In this document: positions 7,254-17,400 of the stretch, in pieces
How positions within the stretch are numbered: the stretch's first letter is position 1
Layout of the letters: each line of letters opens with the position of its first letter
Source of the DNA: Solidesulfovibrio sp.
GTDB lineage: Bacteria; Desulfobacterota; Desulfovibrionia; Desulfovibrionales; Desulfovibrionaceae
NCBI RefSeq assembly: GCF_038562415.1
Contig: NZ_JBCFBA010000033.1
Coordinates: forward strand, 1 to 33,654
DNA: 33,654 nt
Direction of reading: 5' to 3'
Translations under genes and position numbers: made by a program
Notes under the pieces: generated by a model
Told to the model about the DNA's origin: nothing
The model's input: the letters and a program-made list of their open reading frames with translations, nothing else
Database searches by the model: none

Positions 7254-8924
7254 TCAGCCCCCGGGCAGCTTGAAGTTGGCCGGGAACTTGGGCAGCACCT
7301 CCATTTCGTAGCGCAGCATCTCCTGCTGGAGGATGCCGGCCACGGGCAGGTGCCGGATGCCGACGATGGCGTCCTCCTGGGGGTTGGTGTAGAGGTTGAA
7401 CAGCACCTCCAGGCCGGTCTTGTCCACCACGCCGCCGCTGAACCCCGCGTTCCAGCCCTTCTTGGCGATCATGTCCGTGATCTGCACGACCTGATGGTAC
7501 TTGAATTCGTCGATGCGCACCGCGGCGAACTGCGTGGCCATCCAATACAGCACGCTGCGGCGGTTGGAGTCGCCCTTCTCGGCCAGCAGGAACGAGGCCT
7601 GGTCGATGCCGTCCACGTAGCGGTCGGCCGGCAGCAGCGTGGCCAGCGCCGCGCCGGGCTTGCCGGCCAGGGACAGGGCCGTGGGGAAGATGTCGGCCAG
7701 GTCGAAGAGCCCCTCGGACTTGCGCGGGGCGATGACGCCCTTCCAGTAGGCGAAGGTGGGCACGCGCACGCCGCCTTCCCAGGTCGTGCCCTTGTAGCCG
7801 CGAAAGGGCGTGCGGCCGTAGGGCGGCACCTCGCCTTCGGGGCCGTTGTCCGAGGTGAACAGGACCAGGGTGTTTTCCAGCTGCCCGGAATCGGTCAGGG
7901 CCTGCATGAGGCGGCCGAAGACGGCGTCCATCTCCACCATGCAGTCGCCGTAGGAGGTATGGGACCGGGACTTCCCGGCATAGGCGTCGTTGGGGTAGTT
8001 GTCGAAATGGCAGCCCCGGGTGCCGTAGTAGAGGAAGAAGGGCTTCTTGCCGCCGGCCTGGTCCCGCAGGAACTTCTCGGCGTAGGCGGACCATTCCTGG
8101 TCCAGGGTCTTGATGGTGTCGAGGTCGATCAGGCCCACCGCCTGGCAGGGCTGGCCCTTCACGCAGTGCACGTCGTTGTGGTTGAAATCCGACTTCTCCA
8201 ACATGGCGAACCGGGCCGGATTGAGGGCGATTTCCGGATTGTAGTAGATGTCGCGCCATTCGGTGTACATGTCCGACACGGACAGAAAACCCCGGAAGTC
8301 GTCAAAGCCCACGTTTTGCGGCTGCGATCCCTCGTTTTCCCCCATGTGCCATTTGCCCACGCCCTGGGTGACGTAGCCCTGGTCGGACAGGAGCTTGGCC
8401 AGGGTGACGGCGCCTTCGAGGCCCCCGGCCTGGCCGTACATGGGCGGATACTGCAGGCCGTGGTGCACGGGCAGCTGGCCGGTCATGATGGTCGCCCGGG
8501 TGGGGGAGCAGCTCGGCTGGGAATAGGCCGAGGTGAGGATGAGGCCCTGGGAGGCGAAGGCGTCCAGGGTCGGCGTGTCGTTGCCCACGGCGATGCCGCC
8601 GCCGTTGAACCCCACGTCCATCCAGCCCACGTCGTCAAGCAGGAAGACCACGATGTTGGGCTTTTTCCCGAATTTCCTTTCCAGGGCGGCCAGCTTGTCC
8701 GCCACCTGCTTGGCCTGGTCGGGATGGGGGATGACCGGCTCCATGTTCGGGGCGATCTTGACGGGCGGGACGTGGAGGTACTGGTCGGAGGGGACCGAGC
8801 CCTTGGCCGCGGTCGGGCCGGTGGACGCCCCCCGCTCGTTGCCGGCCAGGGCGCCGGCGCGGGAAAGGACAAGGAAAAGGAACACAGCCAGGCAACACGG
8901 GAAAATGCGTTTCAGGCGTCGCAT
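7254..8924 (-). CDS. Exported arylsulfatase-family enzyme (Cys-type), 556 aa
   Basis: Sulfatases hydrolyse sulfate esters using a formylglycine made from a Cys or Ser in C/S-x-P-x-R. Here CSPTR lies at 139-143 and is followed by ATIMTGQ, matching signature 1. The metal-binding Asp97-Asp98 pair (LLDDVG), a VGKWHMG motif (signature 2 region) and FTSDNGPEG supply the calcium and sulfate ligands. A basic N-terminus, an h-region (8-20) and an ALA-G cleavage site near residue 27 predict Sec export to the periplasm. The start at 8924 follows GGAGG with nine bases between; the longer frame to 8966 lacks this. Between signal and core lies a linker of about 60 residues (30-88). No maturase (FGE or anSME) or substrate transporter is adjacent. 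The substrate is unknown; arylsulfatase A-like is as close as the sequence allows. It follows a long gap in which a poly-G tract occurs. Confidence 0.9.
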   Translation of the reverse strand: MRRLKRIFPCCLAVFLFLVLSRAGALAGNERGASTGPTAAKGSVPSDQYLHVPPVKIAPNMEPVIPHPDQAKQVADKLAALERKFGKKPNIVVFLLDDVGWMDVGFNGGGIAVGNDTPTLDAFASQGLILTSAYSQPSCSPTRATIMTGQLPVHHGLQYPPMYGQAGGLEGAVTLAKLLSDQGYVTQGVGKWHMGENEGSQPQNVGFDDFRGFLSVSDMYTEWRDIYYNPEIALNPARFAMLEKSDFNHNDVHCVKGQPCQAVGLIDLDTIKTLDQEWSAYAEKFLRDQAGGKKPFFLYYGTRGCHFDNYPNDAYAGKSRSHTSYGDCMVEMDAVFGRLMQALTDSGQLENTLVLFTSDNGPEGEVPPYGRTPFRGYKGTTWEGGVRVPTFAYWKGVIAPRKSEGLFDLADIFPTALSLAGKPGAALATLLPADRYVDGIDQASFLLAEKGDSNRRSVLYWMATQFAAVRIDEFKYHQVVQITDMIAKKGWNAGFSGGVVDKTGLEVLFNLYTNPQEDAIVGIRHLPVAGILQQEMLRYEMEVLPKFPANFKLPGG

Positions 8925-9092
8925 CGCGGAAGGCCTCCTGCTGCGTACGAGTGCATGCACAGACACGAGAAAGCCGCGGAACCACGTGAGGAGAGGCGAC
9001 GATAGCGGGAAACCCCGGGCTTGGAAAGCACGATCCGTTGGCCGGGCCTTTTTTTACGGGCGGCCGGGCGGTGGCCGCCGAAACCTGAGTGG

Positions 9093-9137
<45 letters not shown>

Positions 9138-9166
9138 GCCCGTGTTTCGCAGTGCCGCTGCCCGGC

Positions 9167-10795
9167 CTAGCCGTCGCCCAGCAGTGTGTGGATCGTCTTG
9201 TCGATGGGGATCTCGATGACGCTGACGCCCGGCTCGGCCAGGGCCTGGCGGAAGGCCGCCTCGATGGCGGCCACCGAGGCGGCCCGGCAGCTTTTGGCTC
9301 CGTAGCCCTGGCCCAGGGCGGCGATGTCCAGGCCCGGCAGGTCGAGTCCCGGCACGTTGGGTGTGGCTTCGAGCAGGGCGAAGGCCTTGAGGATGCCGTA
9401 CTCCTCGTTGCGCAGGACCACGAAGACCACGTGGGCGCCGTGCTGCACGGCCGTCCAGATCGATTGGGGCGCGTACTGGAACGAGCCGTCGCCGATCAGC
9501 GCCACCACCGGCCGGCCCCGGCCGGTGCGTCGCTCGGCCAGGGCCAGGCCCACCGCCGCCGGCATGCCCCAGCCCAGGGCCCCCGAGGCCATGATGTAGT
9601 AGCTGTCGGGCCTGGTGGTCGTGCCGAGGCGGGTTTGGGCCAGTTCCCCCATGTTGGAGGGCGATTCGTTGACCAGGACGAAGTCCTCGGGCGCGCACCG
9701 CGAAAGCACGGCGAAGACCTGCTTGGCGGTGAGCGGCTCCCGGGCGCCGGCCAGGATGGCCTCGGCGTCCTCGTGGGCGAAGGCCGGGCGCGACGACGCC
9801 GGGGCCGGACGCTCGGTCACCAGGGCCAGCAGGCCTTCGATGGCCAGGCCGGCGTCGCCGACGAGGCTGTCGCCGGCCACGGACTTGGCCGCCTCGTAGG
9901 GGCTGTCCGTGATCTGCAACAGTTCGGCCCCGGCCGGCAGGGTGTCGCCGGGCACCCAGGGGTAGTAGCGAAATACCGGCGCGCCCACGACCACGATCAG
10001 GTCGTGGCCGGCCAGGGCCTTGCCCAAGGGGCCGACGGCCGCCGGCAGCACGCCGGCGTAGCGCGGATGGTCCTGGGGAAAGGGCACGTTTTCGGTGAAC
10101 GGGCCGAACCAGACCGGCGCCTGCAGCCGTTCGGCCAGGGCGATGCCGGCATCCCAGGCCCGGCTGCGGGCCAGGTCGCCGCCGTAGACGAGGACCGGCT
10201 TTTCGCTCGCGTCGATGCGCTCGGCAAAGGCGGCCAGGCGCTCCGGGTCCGGTGCCTGGCGGGTGGCGATGGTGCGCAACACGTCGACGTCCGCCATCTC
10301 CTGGTCCCAGTCGTCCAGGGGCAGGGACAGGAAGACCGGGCCGGTTGGCGGCTGCATGGCCATGGCGTAGGCGCGCATGAAGGCGCCGGGCACGTCCTGG
10401 GGGCGGCTGGGCTCGTAGCTCCACTTGACGTAGGGCCGGGGCAGGGTCTGGGGCTCGAAGTTGGTCAGGAAAGGCTCGGACAGGAGCATCTGCCGGGTCT
10501 GCTGGCCGGCGGTGACGATCAGCGGCGTCTTGTTGAGGAAGGCCGAGAGCAGGGCGCCCATGGCGTTGCCGATGCCGGCGCCGGTGTGCACGTTGACGAT
10601 GACCGGGGCTTTGAGCCCCTGGGCCAGGCCGTCGGCGATGGCCACGACGTTGGTTTCCTGCAGGGCCATGACGTAGGTGAAGTCGGCCGGGAAATTTTTC
10701 AGGAACGTCTCTTCGGTGGAGCCCGGGTTGCCGACGACGGTGGTCAGGCCCAGGCGGCGCAGCAAATCGAACGTCACTTCGCGAACGAGGGGCAT
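9167..10795 (-). CDS. Benzoylformate decarboxylase-like ThDP enzyme, 542 aa
   Basis: The whole chain follows the pattern of Pseudomonas MdlC, which decarboxylates benzoylformate to benzaldehyde. Matching points are GNPGSTE (Ser26), LQE with Glu47 activating the cofactor, His70 in NVHTGAG, VTAGQQTR, LPRPYVKWSYEP, GAPVFRY, and the thiamine-diphosphate motif GDGSFQY (436-442) ending in LRNEEYG. Numbering of Ser26, Glu47 and His70 is identical to MdlC. The His that follows FRY in MdlC (His281) is Tyr278 here, so the second catalytic histidine is missing. The true 2-oxoacid may therefore differ, and a related ThDP decarboxylase or lyase is possible. The start at 10795 has GGAG seven bases upstream; the in-frame extension to 10903 looks non-coding. 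It is cytosolic and without operon partners, 242 bases upstream of the co-directional sulfatase gene. Confidence 0.85.
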   Translation of the reverse strand: MPLVREVTFDLLRRLGLTTVVGNPGSTEETFLKNFPADFTYVMALQETNVVAIADGLAQGLKAPVIVNVHTGAGIGNAMGALLSAFLNKTPLIVTAGQQTRQMLLSEPFLTNFEPQTLPRPYVKWSYEPSRPQDVPGAFMRAYAMAMQPPTGPVFLSLPLDDWDQEMADVDVLRTIATRQAPDPERLAAFAERIDASEKPVLVYGGDLARSRAWDAGIALAERLQAPVWFGPFTENVPFPQDHPRYAGVLPAAVGPLGKALAGHDLIVVVGAPVFRYYPWVPGDTLPAGAELLQITDSPYEAAKSVAGDSLVGDAGLAIEGLLALVTERPAPASSRPAFAHEDAEAILAGAREPLTAKQVFAVLSRCAPEDFVLVNESPSNMGELAQTRLGTTTRPDSYYIMASGALGWGMPAAVGLALAERRTGRGRPVVALIGDGSFQYAPQSIWTAVQHGAHVVFVVLRNEEYGILKAFALLEATPNVPGLDLPGLDIAALGQGYGAKSCRAASVAAIEAAFRQALAEPGVSVIEIPIDKTIHTLLGDG

Positions 10796-11568
10796 GGGCA
10801 GGCTCCAGGGGTTGGGGATTCCCGCCGCCGCGACGCGGGTGCCTCGCGGCCGGCGCAGGGTTGTCGCGAAACTAGCACAGTTGCCGGGGGAGGCAAGCCG
10901 CACGGCGCCTTGTGCGAGCCATAAGGGAAAACGCCTCCGGATGCATCATCAACGTGTGAACAATCCTTTGCGGATGCGGAATTGTTTTGGAATATTGCGC
11001 GAAAGCCATGGAAGCGGAACAGGCGCCGCAAGGCACGGCCCCCAGGCCGGCCGGGCTGTCACCGGGGCCGGGGATGGGAGTCCCGGAGGGGACGGGCCAT
11101 GGCGGTTTCGGAAAGCCGGGATGCAAGCCGTGGCGAGGCCAGGCGGCGCGTATTGGGAAAGCCCGCCGCCGGGCGCCGTCAGGCCTTCAATGACCGGGCA
11201 AGGGCCGGGTGTTGCAGACTGGGCGGCTTCATGTTGCGGGTTGCGCTCGGGCGGGCGGTGTCTGTCGTGAACATCCTTTCGGTCGAGGCCGCCGCGCAGC
11301 AGGAGTCTGGCCAACAGGAGGCCGCGTTCTGCATTTTTGAAGGTAAGTTGCTTTTTCGCTTCAAGGTTCTTGACAGGGATGCCTAAAAAAGAAACAAGCG
11401 GCATAGGAAACAAGCGTGGTCGGCGGGGATGCCCTGTACGTCCGTCCCGTGTCCTCGGGCCGTCCGCGCGGCGATTGCCTTGCGATGTTTCACAAGCCGC
11501 GAGGATTGGTTCGACGGTTTCGACGTCCTTCTCATCAACTCTGCGTCCGGGTCACGGGGTCGGTTTCC
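10796..11568. other. 773-base intergenic region with no supported gene
   Basis: This region separates the decarboxylase (leftward) from the efflux operon (rightward) and should hold both promoters. The part at about 10935-10995 is AT-richer than its surroundings and contains aacaat/attgtt half-sites. A TTGACA lies at 11370-11375, but no convincing -10 follows at the right distance. Several overlapping open frames on both strands (for example 10949-11413 minus and 10982-11386 plus) lack ribosome binding sites and recognisable motifs, so I do not call them genes. Confidence 0.5.
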
Positions 11569-13167
11569 ATGCGTGCGATCCGTTTCAGATTGCCCCTTTG
11601 GACGGCGCTTTTCCTGGCCATCCTCGCGAGCGGCTGCATGAAGGTCGGCCCCGACTTCAAGCGCCCCGACGAGCCGGTCTACCCGGACTGGGTCGAGGGC
11701 GGCAAGGCCGGCGCGCGGCCGGGGCTCGACGTGCAAAACGAGTGGTGGGACGCCTTCGGCGACCCGGTGCTGGCCCGGCTGGTGCGCGCCTCCTTCGAGG
11801 CGAACCTGCCGTTGCGGGTGGCCGGGCTGCGGGTCATCGAGGCCCGGGCCCAGCTCGGCATCGCCGTGGGCCAGTTCTATCCCCAGTCCCAGGCCGGCTC
11901 CGGCGGCTACACCTTCACCAAGGAAAGCCACCTCGCCCCCACCTGGCCCCAGCCCGGCACCGGCCAGTCCGTACAGGACGCCGTCTGGCAGAACACCCTG
12001 GGCCTGAGCGCCTCCTGGGAGATCGACTTCTGGGGCAAGTACCGCCGCGGCATCGAATCGGCCGACGCGACCCTGCGGGCCAGCGCCGCCGACTACGACA
12101 ACGCCCTGGTCAGCCTGGCCGGCGACGTGGCCAAGACCTACCTGGAACTGCGCATCAACCAGGCCCAGATCGATATCGCCCGCCAGAACGTGGTGCTGCA
12201 AACCGAGGGCCTGAAAATCGCCGAGGCCCGCTTCCGCTACGGCGCCACCAGCGAGCGCGACGTGGAGCAGGCCAAAACCATGCTGCTGTCCACCGAGGCC
12301 ACCATCCCGGGCTTCGAGAGCGCCATCGCCAAGAACCGTCACGCCCTGTCCGTGCTGTTGGGCATGCCCCCGGATACGCCCCCGGAAGGCCTGGGCGAGA
12401 CCGTGGGCATTCCCGCGCCGCCCTGGGAGATCGGGGTGGGCGTGCCGGCCGACCTGCTGCGCCGCCGGCCCGACGTGCGCGCCGCCGAGTACGCGGCCAT
12501 GGCCCAGTGCGCCAAGATCGGCGTGGCCAAGGCCGATCTGTTCCCCTCGTTCTCGCTCGGCGGCTCGGTGGGCTTCCTGGCCAGCGACGTGGGCGTGTTC
12601 AGCCTGTCCAACCTGCTGTCCCAGCAGGGGTTCACGGCCCAGTTCGTGCCGCAGTTCACCTGGAACCTGTTCAACTACGGCCGGATCATCGACAACGTCC
12701 GCGTCCAGGACGCCAAGTTCCAGTCGCTGCTCATCCAGTACCGCCAGACGGTGCTGACGGCCCTTCGCGAGGTGGAGGACGCCCTGGCCGCCTACATCGG
12801 CGCCAGCGCCCAGGTGGTTTCGCTCAAAAAGGCGGCCGACGCGGCCAAGCGCTCGGCCGACCTGGCCTTCATCCAGTACAGCGAAGGCAAGACCGACTAC
12901 ACCACCGTGCTCGTGGCCCAGCAGCAACTGCTCAAGCAGCAGGACGACCTGGTGGCCACGCAAGGCACCGTGGCCACCTCCCTGGTGTCCCTGTACCGGG
13001 CCCTGGGCGGCGGCTGGCAGGTGCGCCAGGGCCTGCCCTACGTGCCCGACGAGGTGCGGCGCGAGATGGAAAAACGGACGTGGTGGGGCGCGCAGATCAG
13101 GGAAAACCCGCAAAAGGTCGAGGAGTCCGCCAAGGGCGGCCTGTCGCGCTACCTGCCCGACCTGTAG
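11569..13167 (+). CDS. Outer-membrane efflux lipoprotein (OMF, NodT/OprM family), 532 aa
   Basis: This is the outer-membrane channel of a tripartite RND pump. A signal peptide ends in a lipobox with Cys23 (ILASGC), followed by the family's KVGPDFKRP opening found in OprM/NodT lipoproteins. Two repeats of long helices with short beta-hairpins follow. Typical signatures are W-W-x-x-F-x-D-P (EWWDAFGDPVL), the SASWEIDFWGKYRRGIES block, L-R-R-R-P-D-V-R-A-A-E (DLLRRRPDVRAAE) and the late TWNLFNYGRI. The length is slightly above the 470-500 norm. The start at 11569 was chosen because the signal peptide begins there; the frame extends to 11416 without coding character. It is the first gene of a three-gene operon, 72 bases before the adaptor, with a perfect palindrome in that gap. 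Trimer formation and docking on the adaptor are family knowledge. Confidence 0.92.
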   Translation: MRAIRFRLPLWTALFLAILASGCMKVGPDFKRPDEPVYPDWVEGGKAGARPGLDVQNEWWDAFGDPVLARLVRASFEANLPLRVAGLRVIEARAQLGIAVGQFYPQSQAGSGGYTFTKESHLAPTWPQPGTGQSVQDAVWQNTLGLSASWEIDFWGKYRRGIESADATLRASAADYDNALVSLAGDVAKTYLELRINQAQIDIARQNVVLQTEGLKIAEARFRYGATSERDVEQAKTMLLSTEATIPGFESAIAKNRHALSVLLGMPPDTPPEGLGETVGIPAPPWEIGVGVPADLLRRRPDVRAAEYAAMAQCAKIGVAKADLFPSFSLGGSVGFLASDVGVFSLSNLLSQQGFTAQFVPQFTWNLFNYGRIIDNVRVQDAKFQSLLIQYRQTVLTALREVEDALAAYIGASAQVVSLKKAADAAKRSADLAFIQYSEGKTDYTTVLVAQQQLLKQQDDLVATQGTVATSLVSLYRALGGGWQVRQGLPYVPDEVRREMEKRTWWGAQIRENPQKVEESAKGGLSRYLPDL

Positions 13168-13190
13168 GACCGTCATCCCCTAACGGCAAC

Positions 13191-13210
13191 CGCGCCGCCC
13201 GGGCGGCGCG
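13191..13210. repeat. Perfect 20-base GC palindrome between OMF and adaptor genes
   Basis: cgcgccgccc (13191-13200) is followed at once by its exact reverse complement (13201-13210). As RNA it would form a strong stem in the operon's 72-base intergenic leader, 29 bases before the adaptor ATG. Possible roles are an RNA-stability or attenuation element, or a protein site; chance in GC-rich DNA cannot be excluded. Confidence 0.6.
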
Positions 13211-13239
13211 CGGCAAACACGATCGGGACGGATTGCCCA

Positions 13240-14412
13240 ATGCACACGCGCCACACACGGATCGCCTCGGCCCTGGTCGCCCTGGTCGCTGTCGCGGGAA
13301 GCCTTTTCGCCCTTGGGGGCTGCAAGGGCGGCAACGAATACGTGCCGCCGCCCCCGCCCAAGGTCAAGGTGGCCAAGCCGGAAAAACGCGACGTCACGGA
13401 ATACCTGCAATTTACCGGCAACACCCAGGCCGTCAACTCGGTCGATCTGCGCGCCCGCATCGAGGGCTTCCTCGTCAAGCAGGCCTACGTGGACGGCGCG
13501 GACGTCAAAAAGGGCCAACTGCTGTTCGTCATCCAGCCCGAACCCTACGAGGCCAAGCTGCAGGAGGCCAAGGCGGCGCTTTTGAGCCAGCAGGCCGGCC
13601 TGCACCAGGCCGAGATCGAATACGTGCGCGCCAAAAACCTGCTCAAGGAAAAGGCCGGCCCGGACACGGACGTGGTCAAGTGGGACGCCCAGCGCGAGCA
13701 GTACAAGGCCGGCGTGGAATCCGCCAAGGCGCAGATCGAGATCGCCCAGATCAACCTGAGCTACACCCGGGTCAACGCCCCCTTCGACGGCCGGGTGAGC
13801 CGGCGCAACGTGGACGTGGGCAACCTGGTCGGCGCCGGGGAAAAGACGCTGCTGGCCACCATCATCAGCTACGACCCCATGTACGTCTACTTCACCCTGG
13901 GCGAGCGCGACCTGCTGCGCCTCCAGGAAGGCCGGCTGGAGGGCGCGGCCGCCCCGGACAAGCACGTGACGATTCCGGTGGAGATCGGCTTCAGCAATTC
14001 GACGGACTATCCGTTCAAGGGCACGCTGGACTACTACGGCCTGGGCATCGACCCCAAGACCGGCACCATCCTGTTGCGCGGCGAACTGCCCAACGGCGAC
14101 GACCGCATCGCCCCGGGGCTGTTCGCCCGGGTGCGGGTGCCGCTGAAACAACGCCAGGGCCTGCTCGTGCCGGACACGGCCGTGGGCCAGAGCCAGGTCG
14201 GCCATTACGTCTTGCTGCTTTCCGACAAGGACGTGGTCGAGCAGCGGCCCGTGACCATCGGTTTCGCCGTGGACGACATGTACGTGATCGACAAGGGGCT
14301 CACCGGCGACGAGCGGGTCATCGTCAGCGACCTGCAGCGGGTGCGGCCGGGCGGCAAGGCCGAACCCGTCGCCGACGCGCCCAAGACCCCGCCCGCCGGG
14401 GCCAAACCGTAA
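13240..14412 (+). CDS. RND efflux periplasmic adaptor lipoprotein (AcrA/MexA type), 390 aa
   Basis: The adaptor links the inner-membrane pump to the outer-membrane channel. A signal peptide ends in the lipobox ALGGC with Cys28, giving a lipid anchor in the inner membrane. A proline-rich linker (about 35-40) follows. Next come the first half of the lipoyl domain (DLRARIEGFLVKQAYVDGADVKKGQ), a coiled-coil hairpin (about 100-170), and the second lipoyl half (TRVNAPFDGRVSRRNVDVGNLV). Beta-barrel and membrane-proximal domains complete the chain, including GLFARVRVPL and the late ...DLQRVRPG. All fit the AcrA/MexA group paired with HAE1 pumps. The ribosome binding site is weak (GGGACGG). The pump gene starts 12 bases after its stop, so the two are translated from one message. 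No local repressor gene is present. Confidence 0.93.
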   Translation: MHTRHTRIASALVALVAVAGSLFALGGCKGGNEYVPPPPPKVKVAKPEKRDVTEYLQFTGNTQAVNSVDLRARIEGFLVKQAYVDGADVKKGQLLFVIQPEPYEAKLQEAKAALLSQQAGLHQAEIEYVRAKNLLKEKAGPDTDVVKWDAQREQYKAGVESAKAQIEIAQINLSYTRVNAPFDGRVSRRNVDVGNLVGAGEKTLLATIISYDPMYVYFTLGERDLLRLQEGRLEGAAAPDKHVTIPVEIGFSNSTDYPFKGTLDYYGLGIDPKTGTILLRGELPNGDDRIAPGLFARVRVPLKQRQGLLVPDTAVGQSQVGHYVLLLSDKDVVEQRPVTIGFAVDDMYVIDKGLTGDERVIVSDLQRVRPGGKAEPVADAPKTPPAGAKP

Positions 14413-14424
14413 GGGCCGGGAGCC

Positions 14425-17400
14425 ATGATCTCCAAATTCTTCATCGAGCGGCCGGTCCTGGCCAACGTCCTGGCCGTGCTGATCATGCTGCTCGGCGTGG
14501 TCACGCTGCTGGGGCTGCCCGTGGCCCAGTACCCGAACATCACCCCGCCCACCGTCCAGGTGACCACGAGCTTCCCCGGCGCCAGCCCGCAGGTCATCGT
14601 CGATTCCGTGGCCGCGCCCATCGAGCAGCAGGTCAACGGCGTGGAAGGCATGCTCTACATGAGCTCCAACAGCGCCTCGGACGGCTCCTACACCCTGACC
14701 GTGACCTTCGAGGTCGGCACCGACGTGGACATGGCCACGGTGCTCGTCCAAAACAACGTCAACCAGGCCATGGCCCGCCTGCCCTCCCAGGTCCAGGCCC
14801 AGGGCATCACCGTCCAGAAAAAATCCACGGCCATCCTGCTGTGCGTCACCCTGGAGTCTCCGGACAACACCTACGACAGCCTGTTTCTGTCCAACTACGG
14901 CTACCTCCACGTGCGCGACGAGCTCTCGCGCCTGCCCGGCGTGGGCTCCGTCACGGTCAACGGCAGCGACGAATACGGCATGCGCCTGTGGCTCAACCCG
15001 GACAAGGTCAAGACCTACGGGCTCACGGCCCAGGACGTGGTCAACGCCGTGTCCCAGCAGAACGTCCAGGTGGCCGCCGGCCAGATCGGCCAGCAGCCCG
15101 CCCCGGACAACATGCATTTCCAGTACTTGATCCAGACGCTCGGCCGCCTCGACGACGTCAGGCAGTTCGAGGACATCATCCTCAAGACCGACTTCAACCA
15201 GACCGGCCAGGTCGTGCGCGTGCGCGACGTGGCCCGGGTCGAGCTCGGCAGCAAGACCTACGACCTGTTCGCCCAGAAAAACGGCCGGCCGGCCAGCCTG
15301 CTCGCCGTCTACCTCCTGCCCGGGGCCAACGCCCTGCAGACCGCCGACCTCATCAAGGCGGCCATGAAAAAGATGGCCGCGGACTTCCCCCCCGGGCTCG
15401 TCTACGACATCCCCTTCGACACCACGCGCTTCGTCAACCAGGCCATCCACGACGTCTACAAGACGCTGATCGAGGCCGGCATCCTGGTGCTGCTCGTCAT
15501 CATGCTCTTCCTCCAGGACTTCAAGGCCATGCTCGTGCCGGCGACCACCGTGCCCGTCACCATCCTCGGCGCGTTCATCGCCATGGCCATGCTCGGGTTC
15601 TCCGTCAACCTGGTCACGCTGTTCGGCATCATCCTGGCCATCGGCATCGTGGTGGACGACGCCATCATCATCGTGGAGGGCACGGCCCACCACATCGAAC
15701 TGGGCGACTCCCCCCACGACGCGGCCATCGCCACCATGAAGGAGCTGTTCGGCCCCATCATCGGCATCACCCTGGTGCTGATCTCGGTCTTCCTGCCGGC
15801 CTCCTTCCTGCCCGGCATCACCGGCCAGCTCTACCGCCAGTTCTCGCTGGTCATCGCCTCCACGGCCGTGATCAGCGCCCTCAACGCCGCCACCCTCAAG
15901 CCCACCCAGTGCGCCCTGTGGATGAAGCCGCACAAGGGCCAGCTCAACGCCTTTTTCCGGGGGTTCAACGCCGTCTACCAGCGTTGCGAGAACGTCTACG
16001 CCGCGATCGTGGGCTTCCTGGTCGGCCACGCCAAGCTGGCCATGCTCGTCTACGTCGTCCTGATCGCCGTGACCTTCGTGGGCTTTTCCTCGCTGCCGAC
16101 CGACTTTTTGCCCGACGAGGACCAGGGCTACGCCATCATCAGCGTCCAGCTGCCGCCGGCGGCCTCGCTGTCGCGCACGGCCGGCGTCATCAAGCAGATC
16201 GACGGCTTCCTCAAGGACGCCCCCGGCGTGGCCGACTGGATCACCTTCGGCGGCATGTCCATCCTCGATTCCCTCAACCAGCCCAACATGGCCGCTATCT
16301 TCATCACCTACACCGACTGGGACAAGCGGCCCAAGGGCGTCAACCAGCAGACCATCCTGCGCTACGTCCAGTCGCACCTGGCCACGCTCCAGGACGCCGT
16401 GGCCTTCGTGATGATCCCCCCGGCCATCCAGGGCCTGGGCCAGGCCAGCGGCTTCCAGATGATGGTCGAGGACCGGGGCAACCTCGGCCCCTGGGCCCTG
16501 CAGCAGGCCTGCTACGGCCTGATCGACGCCGGGCGCTCGCAAACGGGGCTCACGCCGCTCAACGTCACCTACAACGCCTCCACCCCGCAGATCTACGCCG
16601 ACATCGACCGCACCCAGGTCCAGTACAAGGGCGTCAGCTTCAACGACCTCTTCAGCACGCTCTCCACCTACATGGGCTCGACCTACATCAACGACTTCAA
16701 CAAGTTCGGCCGCGTCTACCAGGTGCGAGCCCAGGCCGAGTCGCGCTTTCGCCTCAGGGCCGAGGACGTCATGCAACTGGAGGTGCGCAACAACAAGGGC
16801 GAGATGATGCCCCTGTCCGCGGTCACCACCATCAGGGACATCCTGGGCCCCACGGTGCTCACCCGCTACAACCTCTACACCTCGGCCTCGGTCTACGGCG
16901 CCGCCGCCCCGGGCTTCAGTTCCGGCCAGGCCCTTTCGCTCATGGAGCAGATGTCCCGGTACAACCTGCCCGCCTCCATGGGCGTGGAGTGGACCAACAT
17001 GTCCTACCAGGAGAAGAAGGTCGGCAACCAGGCCTACCTGATCTTCGCCCTGGCCGTGGTCCTGGTCTACCTGGTCCTGGCCGCCCAGTACGAGAGCTGG
17101 TGCACGCCCACGGCCGTCATCCTGGTCGTGCCGCTGGCCCTTTTGGGCACCATGACGGCGCTGATGATCCGCCACATGGACAACAACGTCTACACGCAGA
17201 TCGGCGTGGTGCTGCTCATTGCCCTGGCCAGCAAGAACGCCATCCTCATCGTGGAATTCGCCCGGGAGCGCCGGGCCCGGGGCGAGCCCATCGCCCAGGC
17301 GGCCGTGGAGGCGGCCCGGCTGCGTTTTCGTCCCATCCTCATGACCTCGTTCGCCTTCATCCTGGGCGTGGTGCCCCTGCTGACCGCCTCGGGCGCCGGC

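Noticed and set aside
7038-9005. 655-residue plus-strand frame opposite the sulfatase
   Set aside because: It is the shadow of a gene with intact sulfatase signatures on the other strand.
11235-11386. Possible short plus-strand peptide ending LLFRFKVLDRDA
   Set aside because: It looked protein-like by eye but has no ribosome binding site and no family match.
10949-11413. 154-residue minus-strand frame in the gap before the efflux operon
   Set aside because: No ribosome binding site, no recognisable motif, and a Pro/Arg-rich composition like other shadows.
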